Source: Leptospira hartskeerlii
GTDB lineage: Bacteria > Spirochaetota > Leptospiria > Leptospirales > Leptospiraceae
Reading direction: 5' to 3'
Length of the DNA: 64,000 nt
Assembly: GCF_002811475.1 (NCBI RefSeq)
Contig: NZ_NPDL01000011.1
Coordinates: forward strand, 70,314-134,313
The notes beneath the pieces are model-generated. The model was not told the DNA's origin. It did not search any database and saw nothing but the letters and a program-made list of their open reading frames with translations. Of this stretch, positions 57,801 to 64,000 are shown one piece after another. The number at the start of each line of letters is the position of its first letter. Position 1 is the first letter of the stretch. The translations under genes and the position numbers were made by a program.

Positions 57801-57953
57801 TTTTAAAGAGTGGGCCGCGCGGAAAATATCATTAATGGTTTGCGGATCAGACTGGTCCTTTTCCAGTTTTAGAAGGTTCGCATTCAGCTCTTCTATCTGG
57901 TCTTCGGACTCTTCCAAAAAGAGTTCTGTGTATTCGCCAAGTACTCCGGCCAT
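54801..57953 (-). CDS. cheA: CheA histidine kinase with C-terminal CheC/CheX-like phosphatase domain
   Basis: 1050 residues, much longer than the usual 650-750. Order: P1 Hpt with phosphorylated H48 in A-A-H-S-L-K-S; a P2-like domain near 180-275; dimerisation helices; ATPase with R-N-S-V-D-H-G, D-D-G-R-G-L and G-R-G-V-G-M; CheW domain to about 720. A charged linker follows. The last about 200 residues form a CheC/CheX-like domain whose second half has S965-x3-E969-x2-N972-x22-P995, the CheY-P phosphatase signature; the first half is degenerate (N but no properly spaced E). Kinase and phosphatase activities may thus be on one chain. The start is the ATG directly after the cheW stop. Confidence 0.93.
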   Translation of the reverse strand: MAGVLGEYTELFLEESEDQIEELNANLLKLEKDQSDPQTINDIFRAAHSLKSSAAFVGLYNLSDLAHKMENLLQSIRDGKLAVNLSLVNLLFQCFDLIKNVIVNVAAGKKVDTPYTDMIQRLEAYEKNPDVASAPNAPARSVSQSTAPVAKQDEISSNGVDLDADDQKELEEMLRSGSGKPWLLKVGLKKDSPMKGLRYTLIVQNLKNLGQVFRTKPSAEELENGTEAPYLSVLIVSSESQEELTKAANVDMVENLMIQEFKLSGYSATGVPSPYQLDEEERSTEAKVTLKSIKVSSDKLDQLMNNVGELVITNSGFQKIYDDLLRTFGDDQLFNELKGRIDLINRISKELQSGIMNIRMVPISTVFRRFSRLVRDLSLETGKTVDLVLNGESTELDKKVIDALGEPLLHLIRNSVDHGIESPEERKKLGKSETGIVELNAYQGGSNIMVEIRDDGRGLDLEKIRKKAIEKGLVSETDAIALEESDIYQFIFAPGFSTADKITDISGRGVGMNVVNSLIQEFKGKILIQSQKGSGTSFVLSFPQALAIIPSILIVMEEEVYAFPLSEVNETIKVNNEQITTLEGNEIINLRGEVLPIYRLNRILGLQDKTDREEFPVVIVQYKGRKLGFMVDELVGKHETVIKSLEKNFKNIKGLTGASIMGDGTIIMVLDIPGLVEFAAELEENARYVNYHLETMKRISTIRTIETEEEKYIQKTSNPTNVYNHKLHEITTRERERRKKSERKKSEESKKVIVAKEELEREISSTPIKTTMEIRTSEDKLITSTETPSELSSNTAVLERPAAKKEGMEEAYRSHINELISDSPVSDEERKRADHIIEGFLEQKKQRMMAVSHSKEFTGNLSKEQIKKIESVVNTGMMNAGMVLSQILNRNVDLFIPEIIMNDKEGLASEIRFSDDKFYGMKVKMTGDLNGNMLMMFSRENAKNLARELLDSNPSGDTLDDDTKSVLSEIANIVCASVLNSISNKAKVGVLPDVPELVEGTFLEVLDVVKPERTKFLSMLTEFNHEGNNLLGVLLFLPDFDELMDLLPKF

Positions 57954-58448
57954 TTACGCTTCCTCCCCCGCATAATCCATTACCTTGGAAAGATTCAAGT
58001 TCAGGATCAGAGAGTCTTCAAACTGGCTGACCGATTCTATAAGTTCGCTATAATTTACGCTCAGGTCTTCGTCCGCTTTGCTGACCTTGTCTTTGCGGAT
58101 CTTAACCACTTGTTTAACTGAGTCAACTAAGACTCCTGCCCTTTTTTCTCCGTTAACTACTACAATGATCCGAGTGGAAGGAAGAATATCACAAAAACCT
58201 AATCCAAAAAGTTCTTTCAGATCCATGATCGGAATGATCTCACCTCTCAAGTTGATCACTCCCAATATAAAAGCATCCACGTTAGGAATTCTTGTGATCG
58301 GTACCGGTTTTAGGATCTCGTGGATATAGAGAATATCGATCCCGAAAATTTCCTTATCCACTTCGAATGTGAGAAATTCCTGAATCGATTCCAGATCTTT
58401 CTCTTCTTGGTTTAGTTCCGCGTGGTTGTTTTTATCTATGGTTTTCAC
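57954..58448 (-). CDS. cheW: Chemotaxis coupling protein CheW
   Basis: 164 residues with the CheW fold: F-G-I-D-I-L-Y-I-H-E-I, P-N-V-D-A-F-I-L-G-V-I-N-L-R-G-E-I-I-P. It links receptors to CheA. It starts with GTG and has GGAG five bases upstream. The acidic N-terminus before residue 25 is not part of the fold. First gene of the run cheW-cheA-cheB-cheY-scpA-scpB. Confidence 0.96.
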   Translation of the reverse strand: MKTIDKNNHAELNQEEKDLESIQEFLTFEVDKEIFGIDILYIHEILKPVPITRIPNVDAFILGVINLRGEIIPIMDLKELFGLGFCDILPSTRIIVVVNGEKRAGVLVDSVKQVVKIRKDKVSKADEDLSVNYSELIESVSQFEDSLILNLNLSKVMDYAGEEA

Positions 58449-58476
58449 CGGTTCTCCGCCACTTACTCTTTCAGAT

Positions 58477-58501
58477 CGGAAACTTTGGGCACAAGTTTCC
58501 G
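58477..58501 (-). promoter_or_regulatory. Inverted repeat in the cheW upstream region
   Basis: Arms CGGAAACTT and AAGTTTCCG, each 9 bp and perfectly complementary, are separated by 7 bases and lie about 30 bp before the GTG of cheW. No T-run follows. It could be an operator or an mRNA stem; no promoter could be fitted with certainty. Confidence 0.5.
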
Positions 58502-58553
58502 GCTTAGTACATTGTCGACATGGAGCCCCCCGAAAAAGAAACTCCCTATCGAA

Positions 58554-59141
58554 TTATCCGACTGATTTTTCCCCCATTTTACCGGGAAAGCAATGGTTTT
58601 TTTTCTCCGTAATCACGGTACCTGCTTTCAGATCATGGGGCTCCTCAGAAAAATCGCAAGGGTATAGGTCCTCAAAAGAAAGGCCAATCATTTTTTCGGA
58701 AAGTATATCCTTTAGAGAACGATCATAAAAACCTTTCCCTCTTCCGAGCCTTGCCCCCTCCCCATTCCAACCTAGGGCAGGCACTATAATCCAATCTGCG
58801 TCTTCGGGTTTTAGAAACTCTTCTCCAGTCGGTTCTAAAATACCAAATGCACCTGAGGAAAATCCGGAACCTGATATAAATTTTAGTCCTGAATTTGTTA
58901 CTTTTGGAAAAAATATGTCCAAACTGAAATTACCTAACTGTAAAGAAGAGCCTAACGGTAGAAAAGGAGAAATTTCAAAATCATCCGCAACATAAGAGAT
59001 GATTTTTAATTGGGAAGAAGATGAGCTATGTCTCAGAAATTCCAGAAGACTAGCGCGGATACTTTCTTCTTTTTCTTTCCTGGAAGGAACTCCCAAGAGA
59101 AGTGATTTCATTTTTTTTCTGGCTTCCGATTTAGAAACCAA
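58554..59141 (-). CDS. fau: 5-formyltetrahydrofolate cyclo-ligase family protein
   Basis: 195 residues with the family's C-terminal signature V-P-A-L-G-W-N-G-E-G-A-R-L-G-R-G-K-G-F-Y-D-R, binding ATP and folate. It converts 5-formyl-THF to 5,10-methenyl-THF. It starts one base after the zapA stop. In many bacteria the same pair, zapA and this gene, flanks 6S RNA; there is no room for that RNA here. Confidence 0.92.
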   Translation of the reverse strand: MVSKSEARKKMKSLLLGVPSRKEKEESIRASLLEFLRHSSSSSQLKIISYVADDFEISPFLPLGSSLQLGNFSLDIFFPKVTNSGLKFISGSGFSSGAFGILEPTGEEFLKPEDADWIIVPALGWNGEGARLGRGKGFYDRSLKDILSEKMIGLSFEDLYPCDFSEEPHDLKAGTVITEKKNHCFPGKMGEKSVG

Positions 59142-59142
59142 A

Positions 59143-59442
59143 TCAAAGATCTCCGATCAAACCTTCTTCTAAAAGAGTGATCAATTTTTTGGTCTTTTCT
59201 TCCGCTTCGGGAGAAGAAGGTCCGGATTCGCCGACTTGATTTTTGGATTGTTCTAATTCGTCCGCAAAGTTTAAAGCGGCGAGTACTGCGAGTTTCAATT
59301 TAGGTGCATTAGGCATTCCTAATTGTAACTCACGGACTTTTCGGTCTACCAATTCGGCGAGCCTATGGATATACTCCGGATCGGTATCGCCTACTATGGT
59401 ATAGTCGTCGCCCAGTATACGAGCTTTGACCCTTTCACTCAT
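59143..59442 (-). CDS. zapA: Cell division protein ZapA
   Basis: 99 residues. V-K-A-R-I-L-G-D-D-Y-T-I and the R-L-A-E-L-V-D-R-K-V-R-E-L helix are typical of ZapA, which bundles FtsZ filaments; the C-terminal part would form the coiled coil. It lies 5 bp after the coiled-coil acidic protein gene. Confidence 0.9.
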   Translation of the reverse strand: MSERVKARILGDDYTIVGDTDPEYIHRLAELVDRKVRELQLGMPNAPKLKLAVLAALNFADELEQSKNQVGESGPSSPEAEEKTKKLITLLEEGLIGDL

Positions 59443-59447
59443 AAAAA

Positions 59448-60128
<681 letters not shown>

Positions 60129-60287
60129 AGTGCGAACCTCGTTCTCCATTATCGGAGTGGTTTATTTTGTAAAATTACACTTAGGGCGAAATTCCGCCTA
60201 AATATTTTCGACCTGCCAGATGGGCAAAATCCATCCCATTTTTCATCTTTCTCAAAAAGAGAAAAACCTTTTTTTCTAAAAACAAAG

Positions 60288-60311
60288 AAAGCCCGTAGAA
60301 TTACGGGCTTT
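60288..60311 (-). terminator. Terminator of the infC-rpmI-rplT operon
   Basis: A perfect 10-bp stem AAAGCCCGTA / TACGGGCTTT with a 4-base loop. On the minus strand CTTTGTTTTTAG follows; on the + strand TT follows, so it may work both ways. It lies 50 bp after rplT. The rest of the gap to 60129 holds nothing recognisable. Confidence 0.92.
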
Positions 60312-60361
60312 TTGCGGCAGGAAGATCCGAAAAACCGGACCCTCCTAAGGGCGAATATTGA

Positions 60362-60715
60362 TTACGCCGCTACCTTGATTTTTTCAACTAGAGCGTTGAA
60401 AGTTTCTTTGTCGCTAAACGCGAGTTCTGCCAGGGCCTTTCTATCCAAGGAAATATTGGCTTTTTTCAATCCATACATGAATTGAGAATAAGAAAGTCCA
60501 GCTTCACGAGCAGCTGCATTGATACGGATGATCCACAATTTGCGGAAATCACGTTTTTTTGCTCTTCTGTCTCTGTACGCCCACTGACCCGCTTTCATTA
60601 CCGCAGATTTTGCAGTTCTGTAAAGTTTGGATCTAGCTCCTCTAAAACCTTTTGCGGTTTTTAGGATTTTTTTACGACGATTCTTGTGTATAGTTCCGTT
60701 TGTTGCGCGTGGCAT
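60362..60715 (-). CDS. rplT: Ribosomal protein L20
   Basis: 117 residues, basic, beginning P-R-A-T-N-G-T and containing [11 protein letters not shown] and [12 protein letters not shown]. Assembly protein of the large subunit that often represses its own operon by binding mRNA. Its ATG overlaps the rpmI stop (TAATG). Confidence 0.98.
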   Translation of the reverse strand: MPRATNGTIHKNRRKKILKTAKGFRGARSKLYRTAKSAVMKAGQWAYRDRRAKKRDFRKLWIIRINAAAREAGLSYSQFMYGLKKANISLDRKALAELAFSDKETFNALVEKIKVAA

Positions 60716-60918
60716 TATCGAACTCCGTAAGGCATGAGTCTAACGATTGCTTTCCAATCCGCATCCACTACCAAAGTCATTCCTCTAAGACGACGACGTC
60801 TTTTCGGTCCTTTTTTGGTAAGAATGTGACGGGTGTTCATACTCTTCCGTTTTATTTTATTATTTTTGGAAAACTTGAACCGTTTAGCTGCGGCTCTATT
60901 TGTTTTAAGCTTAGGCAT
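60715..60918 (-). CDS. rpmI: Ribosomal protein L35
   Basis: 67 residues, beginning [13 protein letters not shown] and ending with a basic segment [11 protein letters not shown]. Large-subunit protein. It is between infC (33 bp upstream) and rplT (one-base overlap), the canonical order. Confidence 0.97.
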   Translation of the reverse strand: MPKLKTNRAAAKRFKFSKNNKIKRKSMNTRHILTKKGPKRRRRLRGMTLVVDADWKAIVRLMPYGVR

Positions 60919-60951
60919 TTCCCCTACCTCGATAATTCCTGAATATTTACT

Positions 60952-61500
60952 CTATTGCTTTGCAGCAAGAGGTGTGATAACTACAACGATTTGGCGGCCG
61001 TCTAACACTGGTTCTCTTTCCGGAGTACCGACCGATTTCAAATCTTCTACCATTCGATTGACTACGTTCATTCCGAGTTCGGAGTGCATCATTTCACGAC
61101 CGCGAAAGCGAAGGCTGACTTTAACTTTGTCCCCTTTTTGAAGAAACTCCACTGCGTGGCGTTTTTTAATATCGTAATCATGTTGTTCGATCCTTGGACG
61201 GATCTTCACTTCTTTCACGTTGATTACGTGTTGTTTCTTCTTAGCTTCCTTACTCTTTTTAAGTAGTTCGAACTTATATTTACCGTAATCGATGATCTTG
61301 CAGACATGAATCTCTTGGTCACCGGATACTTCTACCAGGTCCAAGTTTTCTTCTTTAGCGCGCCGTAAAGCCTCGTCAAAAGAAACGATCATTACACCGT
61401 CATCCGACACCAATCTTACTTGGGCTACCCCAGTAATTTTCTCATTAATTCTATGAGTAAATAGTTTATCGGTGGGTTTCGGTTGAGGCCTCTTCTGCAT
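60952..61500 (-). CDS. infC: Translation initiation factor IF-3
   Basis: 182 residues: the N-terminal domain with R-I-N-E-K-I and D-L-V-E-V-S, a linker rich in Lys, and the C-terminal domain with [11 protein letters not shown] and V-S-L-R-F-R-G-R-E. It prevents premature joining of the subunits and checks the start codon. It starts with a normal ATG with GGAG five bases upstream, unlike the AUU start used for autoregulation in E. coli. Confidence 0.97.
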   Translation of the reverse strand: MQKRPQPKPTDKLFTHRINEKITGVAQVRLVSDDGVMIVSFDEALRRAKEENLDLVEVSGDQEIHVCKIIDYGKYKFELLKKSKEAKKKQHVINVKEVKIRPRIEQHDYDIKKRHAVEFLQKGDKVKVSLRFRGREMMHSELGMNVVNRMVEDLKSVGTPEREPVLDGRQIVVVITPLAAKQ

Positions 61501-61593
61501 TCAATCTCCGGTTTTTTCCAATTTTTTGGCTAGTAGGCTAGCTTTCAAGCGATTTTCTCTACAGATAGCCTAGTTCATCAAGTAGAATTTAGT

Positions 61594-63567
61594 TCAAAGT
61601 CCTGATTCGACTTCCTTTTCGAGCAAAGATTGAAACTCGGAATAAGACATAGAAATTGTTTCTTCTGAGCCTCGTTTACGGACCGCAACAGTGCCGGAAT
61701 CCTTCTCCTTTTGACCTAAGACCAGAAGATAATTTGCCTTTTTCAGAATGGAATCCCGGATCTTTGCACCGATCTTCTCATTTCTGAAATCGCTTTCCGC
61801 TCTGAAGCCGGACTCGATCAGATTTTTCAAGATCTCGGATCCATATTCCTGCACATTTTCGGTTACGGTTAGAACACGTATCTGATTAGGAGAAAGCCAA
61901 AGTGGGAATTTCCCTTCGAAATGTTCTATTAGAATCCCGATAAATCTTTCTAAGGAACCATAGATCGCTCTGTGGACCATGACTGGTCTTTTTTTGGCTC
62001 CGTCGGAATCGGTATAATCCAACTCGAAACGGTCCGGCATGGAGAAGTCTATCTGCACGGTTCCACATTGCCACATTCTTCCGATAGAATCCTTGATATT
62101 AAATTCTATCTTAGGTCCATAGAACGCGCCCTCTCCTTCTTTAATGGAGAATGGAATATTTCTTTTTTCCAAAGCTTGCTTGAGAGCGTTGGTAGCAAAT
62201 TCCCAGTCTTCGTCCTTACCTTGCGATTTTTCAGGACGAGTGGCGATATAAGTTTTGAATTCTTGGAATCCGAACTTCTTATACACATTAAAAGTGAAGT
62301 CTATGATATCCAACACTTCTGTTTCCAGAAATTCTAAAGGTGCATAGATATGCGCATCATCTTGAGTAAATGCTCTAACTCTAAAAAGTCCGTGAAGAAC
62401 TCCGTGTAACTCATGACGATGTACACTTCCTAATTCTGCGAATCTAAGAGGAAGTTCTCTGTAAGAATGAAGATGGTGTTTGTAGATCAAACTACAACCA
62501 GGACAGTTCATCGGTTTGATCGCGAATTCTTCTTCGTCGATCGAAACAAAATACATGTTCTCGTTGAAATTATCCCAGTGACCGCTTCTTCTCCATAACT
62601 CGGAAGAAAGTACAGCAGGAGTTTTAATCTCTTGGTATCCACGTTTAGCACATTCTTTACGAATATAATCGGCTAACGCGTTCCAAAGAGTAGTTCCCTT
62701 AGGATGCCAGAAAGGAAAACCAGGAGCTTCCGGTTGGAAAGAGAATAGATCCATTTCTTTTCCGATCTTTCTGTGGTCTCTCTTCTTAGCTTCTTCCAGT
62801 TGGAAAACATACTCGTCCAGTTCCTTCTTACTTGGAAATGCAATCCCGTAAATTCGAGTGAGCATACGATTGTTTTTGTCTGCTTTCCAATAAGCTCCAG
62901 AAAGTGCAGTCAACTTGAATGCTTTCAAAAATCCGGAGCGGGGAATATGAGGTCCTCTACAAAGGTCGAACCATTCTCCCATTCCGTAGATAGATACTTT
63001 GTCGTCAGGAATTTGACCAACGATCTCTATCTTATAGTTCTCTCCCAATTTTTCAAAAACGGAGATCGCTTCTTTTTTATCCCAAACCTTACGGAAAACT
63101 TCGTAGTCGTTATCCACGATCTTTTTCATTTCCGCTTCAATCTTAGGAAAATCTTCAGGAGTGATTACAGTTTCTGTGAAATCGATATCGTAATAGAAGA
63201 ACCCAGGCCCATTTTCAATCACTGGACCTACAGTTAACTTTGCATCTTTGTATAAATTCTGGACTGCCATTCCAAGCAAGTGAGCCGCAGAATGTTGGAA
63301 GGTTTCCCAACCTTCTTTGTCTTGGAAGGTCAAAACTTCCAATTTAGGTGTGGTGTTTGGGGTGGTTGTGGAATCAATGGTTCGGCTCAGATCCAAAACG
63401 TTAGTGCCGTCTAAGCGGACTGCTAACGCCTTGTTCTTTAAGAACGGAAGTTGGGATTCTATAAAATCCTTATATGAGGAACCGGCGGATACTTCTTTAG
63501 AACTTCCATCCGGTAAGATAAATTTGACTGACTGATTTTGAACTGCCACAGCTACCCCTGCTTCCAT
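61594..63567 (-). CDS. thrS: Threonyl-tRNA synthetase
   Basis: 657 residues from the ATG at 63567. A TGS domain (V-K-F-I-L-P-D-G-S), an editing domain with H-S-A-A-H-L-L and the class II core with M-N-C-P-G-C (zinc Cys), H-R-H-E-L-H-G and [10 protein letters not shown], then an anticodon-binding domain. The longest frame (to 63714) includes about 49 residues unlike any ThrRS and is rejected; a GTG at 63549 with AGGGG five bases upstream is an alternative. It precedes infC by 93 bp, the classical order thrS-infC-rpmI-rplT. Confidence 0.96.
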   Translation of the reverse strand: MEAGVAVAVQNQSVKFILPDGSSKEVSAGSSYKDFIESQLPFLKNKALAVRLDGTNVLDLSRTIDSTTTPNTTPKLEVLTFQDKEGWETFQHSAAHLLGMAVQNLYKDAKLTVGPVIENGPGFFYYDIDFTETVITPEDFPKIEAEMKKIVDNDYEVFRKVWDKKEAISVFEKLGENYKIEIVGQIPDDKVSIYGMGEWFDLCRGPHIPRSGFLKAFKLTALSGAYWKADKNNRMLTRIYGIAFPSKKELDEYVFQLEEAKKRDHRKIGKEMDLFSFQPEAPGFPFWHPKGTTLWNALADYIRKECAKRGYQEIKTPAVLSSELWRRSGHWDNFNENMYFVSIDEEEFAIKPMNCPGCSLIYKHHLHSYRELPLRFAELGSVHRHELHGVLHGLFRVRAFTQDDAHIYAPLEFLETEVLDIIDFTFNVYKKFGFQEFKTYIATRPEKSQGKDEDWEFATNALKQALEKRNIPFSIKEGEGAFYGPKIEFNIKDSIGRMWQCGTVQIDFSMPDRFELDYTDSDGAKKRPVMVHRAIYGSLERFIGILIEHFEGKFPLWLSPNQIRVLTVTENVQEYGSEILKNLIESGFRAESDFRNEKIGAKIRDSILKKANYLLVLGQKEKDSGTVAVRKRGSEETISMSYSEFQSLLEKEVESGL

Positions 63568-63707
63568 TCCGTCGATACGCGGTTTTTTTCGCAAGCGTCT
63601 TAGAAGATTGGGTTTGTAGGAATTCCAACATGAATGAGTGGGTGTGGATTTCGTTGACGAAGGGAGGATTTTGTGATAGAGGGGAAAGCGCTCTCCCACG
63701 AGCCACT

Positions 63708-63731
63708 CCCCCACCCGAGTCTGGGTGGGGG
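63708..63731. repeat. Strong C/G-rich hairpin
   Basis: Arms CCCCCACCC and GGGTGGGGG, perfect over 9 bp, with loop GAGTCT. No T-run on either strand. It lies about 140 bp upstream of the thrS ATG, possibly in the leader. Confidence 0.7.
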
Positions 63732-63745
63732 CAAATTTCGTACCA

Positions 63746-63763
63746 ATGTAGGAGCTCCTACAT
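63746..63763. repeat. GTAGGAGCTCCTAC palindrome (copy C core)
   Basis: An 18-bp perfect palindrome, ATGTAGGAGCTCCTACAT, the same core as in copies A and B. The long CGCACAGAG-type arms are not directly beside it but occur 150-250 bp further right. Confidence 0.8.
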
Positions 63764-63831
63764 GGATGGTAATAGAGTTTTTGTGGGGCGGCCCCGTTCG
63801 GGTCGCGCTGCTTCGATTTCGCTTACGCTCA

Positions 63832-63848
63832 TCCGAGCTTCGCTCGGA
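63832..63848. repeat. Small GC-rich hairpin TCCGAGC / GCTCGGA
   Basis: A perfect 7-bp stem with a 3-base loop inside a GC-rich stretch that begins GGGGCGGCCCCG near 63785. No gene is apparent. Confidence 0.5.
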
Positions 63849-63919
63849 CTAAAGATCTACGCATCGCTGCCGCGTTTCTTCTCTCGCAAAGTCGCTAAGA
63901 TGCAAAGGGATTCCGTTTG

Positions 63920-64000
63920 TTTTCCATCTCTGTGTCCTCCGTGCGAAGTAAAAATTTAGAAAGTTTCGCACAGAGGCACGGAGGACACAGAGATGGAAAA
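63920..64000. repeat. Long inverted repeat at right window edge
   Basis: Left arm 63920-63943 and right arm 63977-64000 are perfect reverse complements over 24 bp (TTTTCCATCTCTGTGTCCTC... on the left). The inner part of the right side, TTTCGCACAGAGGCACGGAG, resembles the arms of copies A and B. The right arm reaches the last base, so it may continue outside. Confidence 0.88.

Larger units (their letters stand above)
63568..64000. other. Repeat-rich intergenic region upstream of thrS
   Basis: About 430 bases to the window edge without a supportable gene. It contains at least four distinct inverted repeats (63708-63731, 63746-63763, 63832-63848, 63920-64000) and a GC-rich patch at 63781-63900 unlike the surrounding base composition. 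thrS promoter elements were not identified with confidence. Confidence 0.6.

Noticed and set aside
59141..59143. Expected 6S RNA gene between zapA and fau
   Set aside because: The two genes are separated by a single base, so 6S RNA must be elsewhere.
63568..63714. N-terminal extension of thrS in the longest frame
   Set aside because: The 49 residues do not resemble a TGS domain or any ThrRS start, and the hairpin at 63708-63731 overlaps the frame's beginning.
63568..63780. T-box or tRNA-mimic regulation upstream of thrS
   Set aside because: No T-box core sequence or tRNA-Thr anticodon-like stem was found; the hairpins present belong to dispersed repeats.

Overview
The window looks like chromosomal DNA from a spirochaete, most probably Leptospira; I cannot resolve the species. 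The signs are a flaA2-flaA1 pair for periplasmic-flagellum sheath proteins, a very large GreA-type protein with a long N-terminal repeat region (a spirochaete-specific architecture), a PUR-domain protein like Borrelia BpuR, many lipoproteins with loose spirochaetal lipoboxes, and frequent TTG/GTG starts. There is no rRNA, tRNA, CRISPR array, prophage or insertion sequence that I can support.

Layout. 1-3.8 kb (+): the 3' part of a polytopic GT-C-like membrane glycosyltransferase and a membrane PAS-PAS HisKA_2 histidine kinase. 3.8-17.8 kb (-): a fatty-acid-hydroxylase family enzyme; a coupled run purB / NAD-epimerase-like / 7TM-AraC regulator; a divergent kinase-fold protein; an oligopeptide-binding lipoprotein; rsh (ppGpp) with nadC; a LysM lipoprotein with a STAS protein; and tgt with a Fur-family regulator. 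17.9-20.4 kb: divergent LptE-like lipoprotein and exported M23 peptidase. 20.4-25.4 kb (-): giant GreA and the operon PUR protein-flaA2-flaA1. 25.7-29.6 kb (-): two unknown envelope proteins, radA and an RNase D-like exonuclease. 29.7-34.1 kb (+): GH36 alpha-galactosidase, a small lipoprotein and a DUF4105-like exported protein. 34.1-37 kb (-): histone-deacetylase-family enzyme, unknown protein and receiver-PP2C phosphatase in one tight operon, divergent from pyk.

From 38.8 to 63.6 kb almost everything is on the minus strand in tightly packed operons. Read in the direction of transcription these are thrS-infC-rpmI-rplT; a coiled-coil acidic protein, zapA and fau; cheW-cheA-cheB-cheY running into scpA-scpB, then pheA-tyrA-aroA-cmk-rpsA, a TPR membrane protein and hisG; then rpmF-plsX-fabG, acpP-rnc-nudix-aroB and an MscS channel. 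Stop and start codons often overlap (ATGA, TTGA, GTGA, TAATG), implying translational coupling.

The items most worth a second look are: (i) CheA carries an extra C-terminal CheC/CheX-like phosphatase domain with an intact S-x3-E-x2-N-x22-P signature, so kinase and CheY-P phosphatase may be fused; (ii) a family of long imperfect palindromes with a GTAGGAGCTCCTAC core, two copies of which begin 2-3 bp after a stop codon, plus a 24-bp-arm inverted repeat at the right edge; (iii) a nucleic-acid-binding PUR protein leading the flagellar-sheath operon; (iv) the deacetylase / unknown / receiver-PP2C operon; (v) a divergent protein-kinase-fold protein; and (vi) an acidic, repeat-tailed coiled-coil protein upstream of zapA. 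Several start codons were moved from the longest ORF on the basis of ribosome binding sites, stop/start overlaps or signal peptides; each case is stated.
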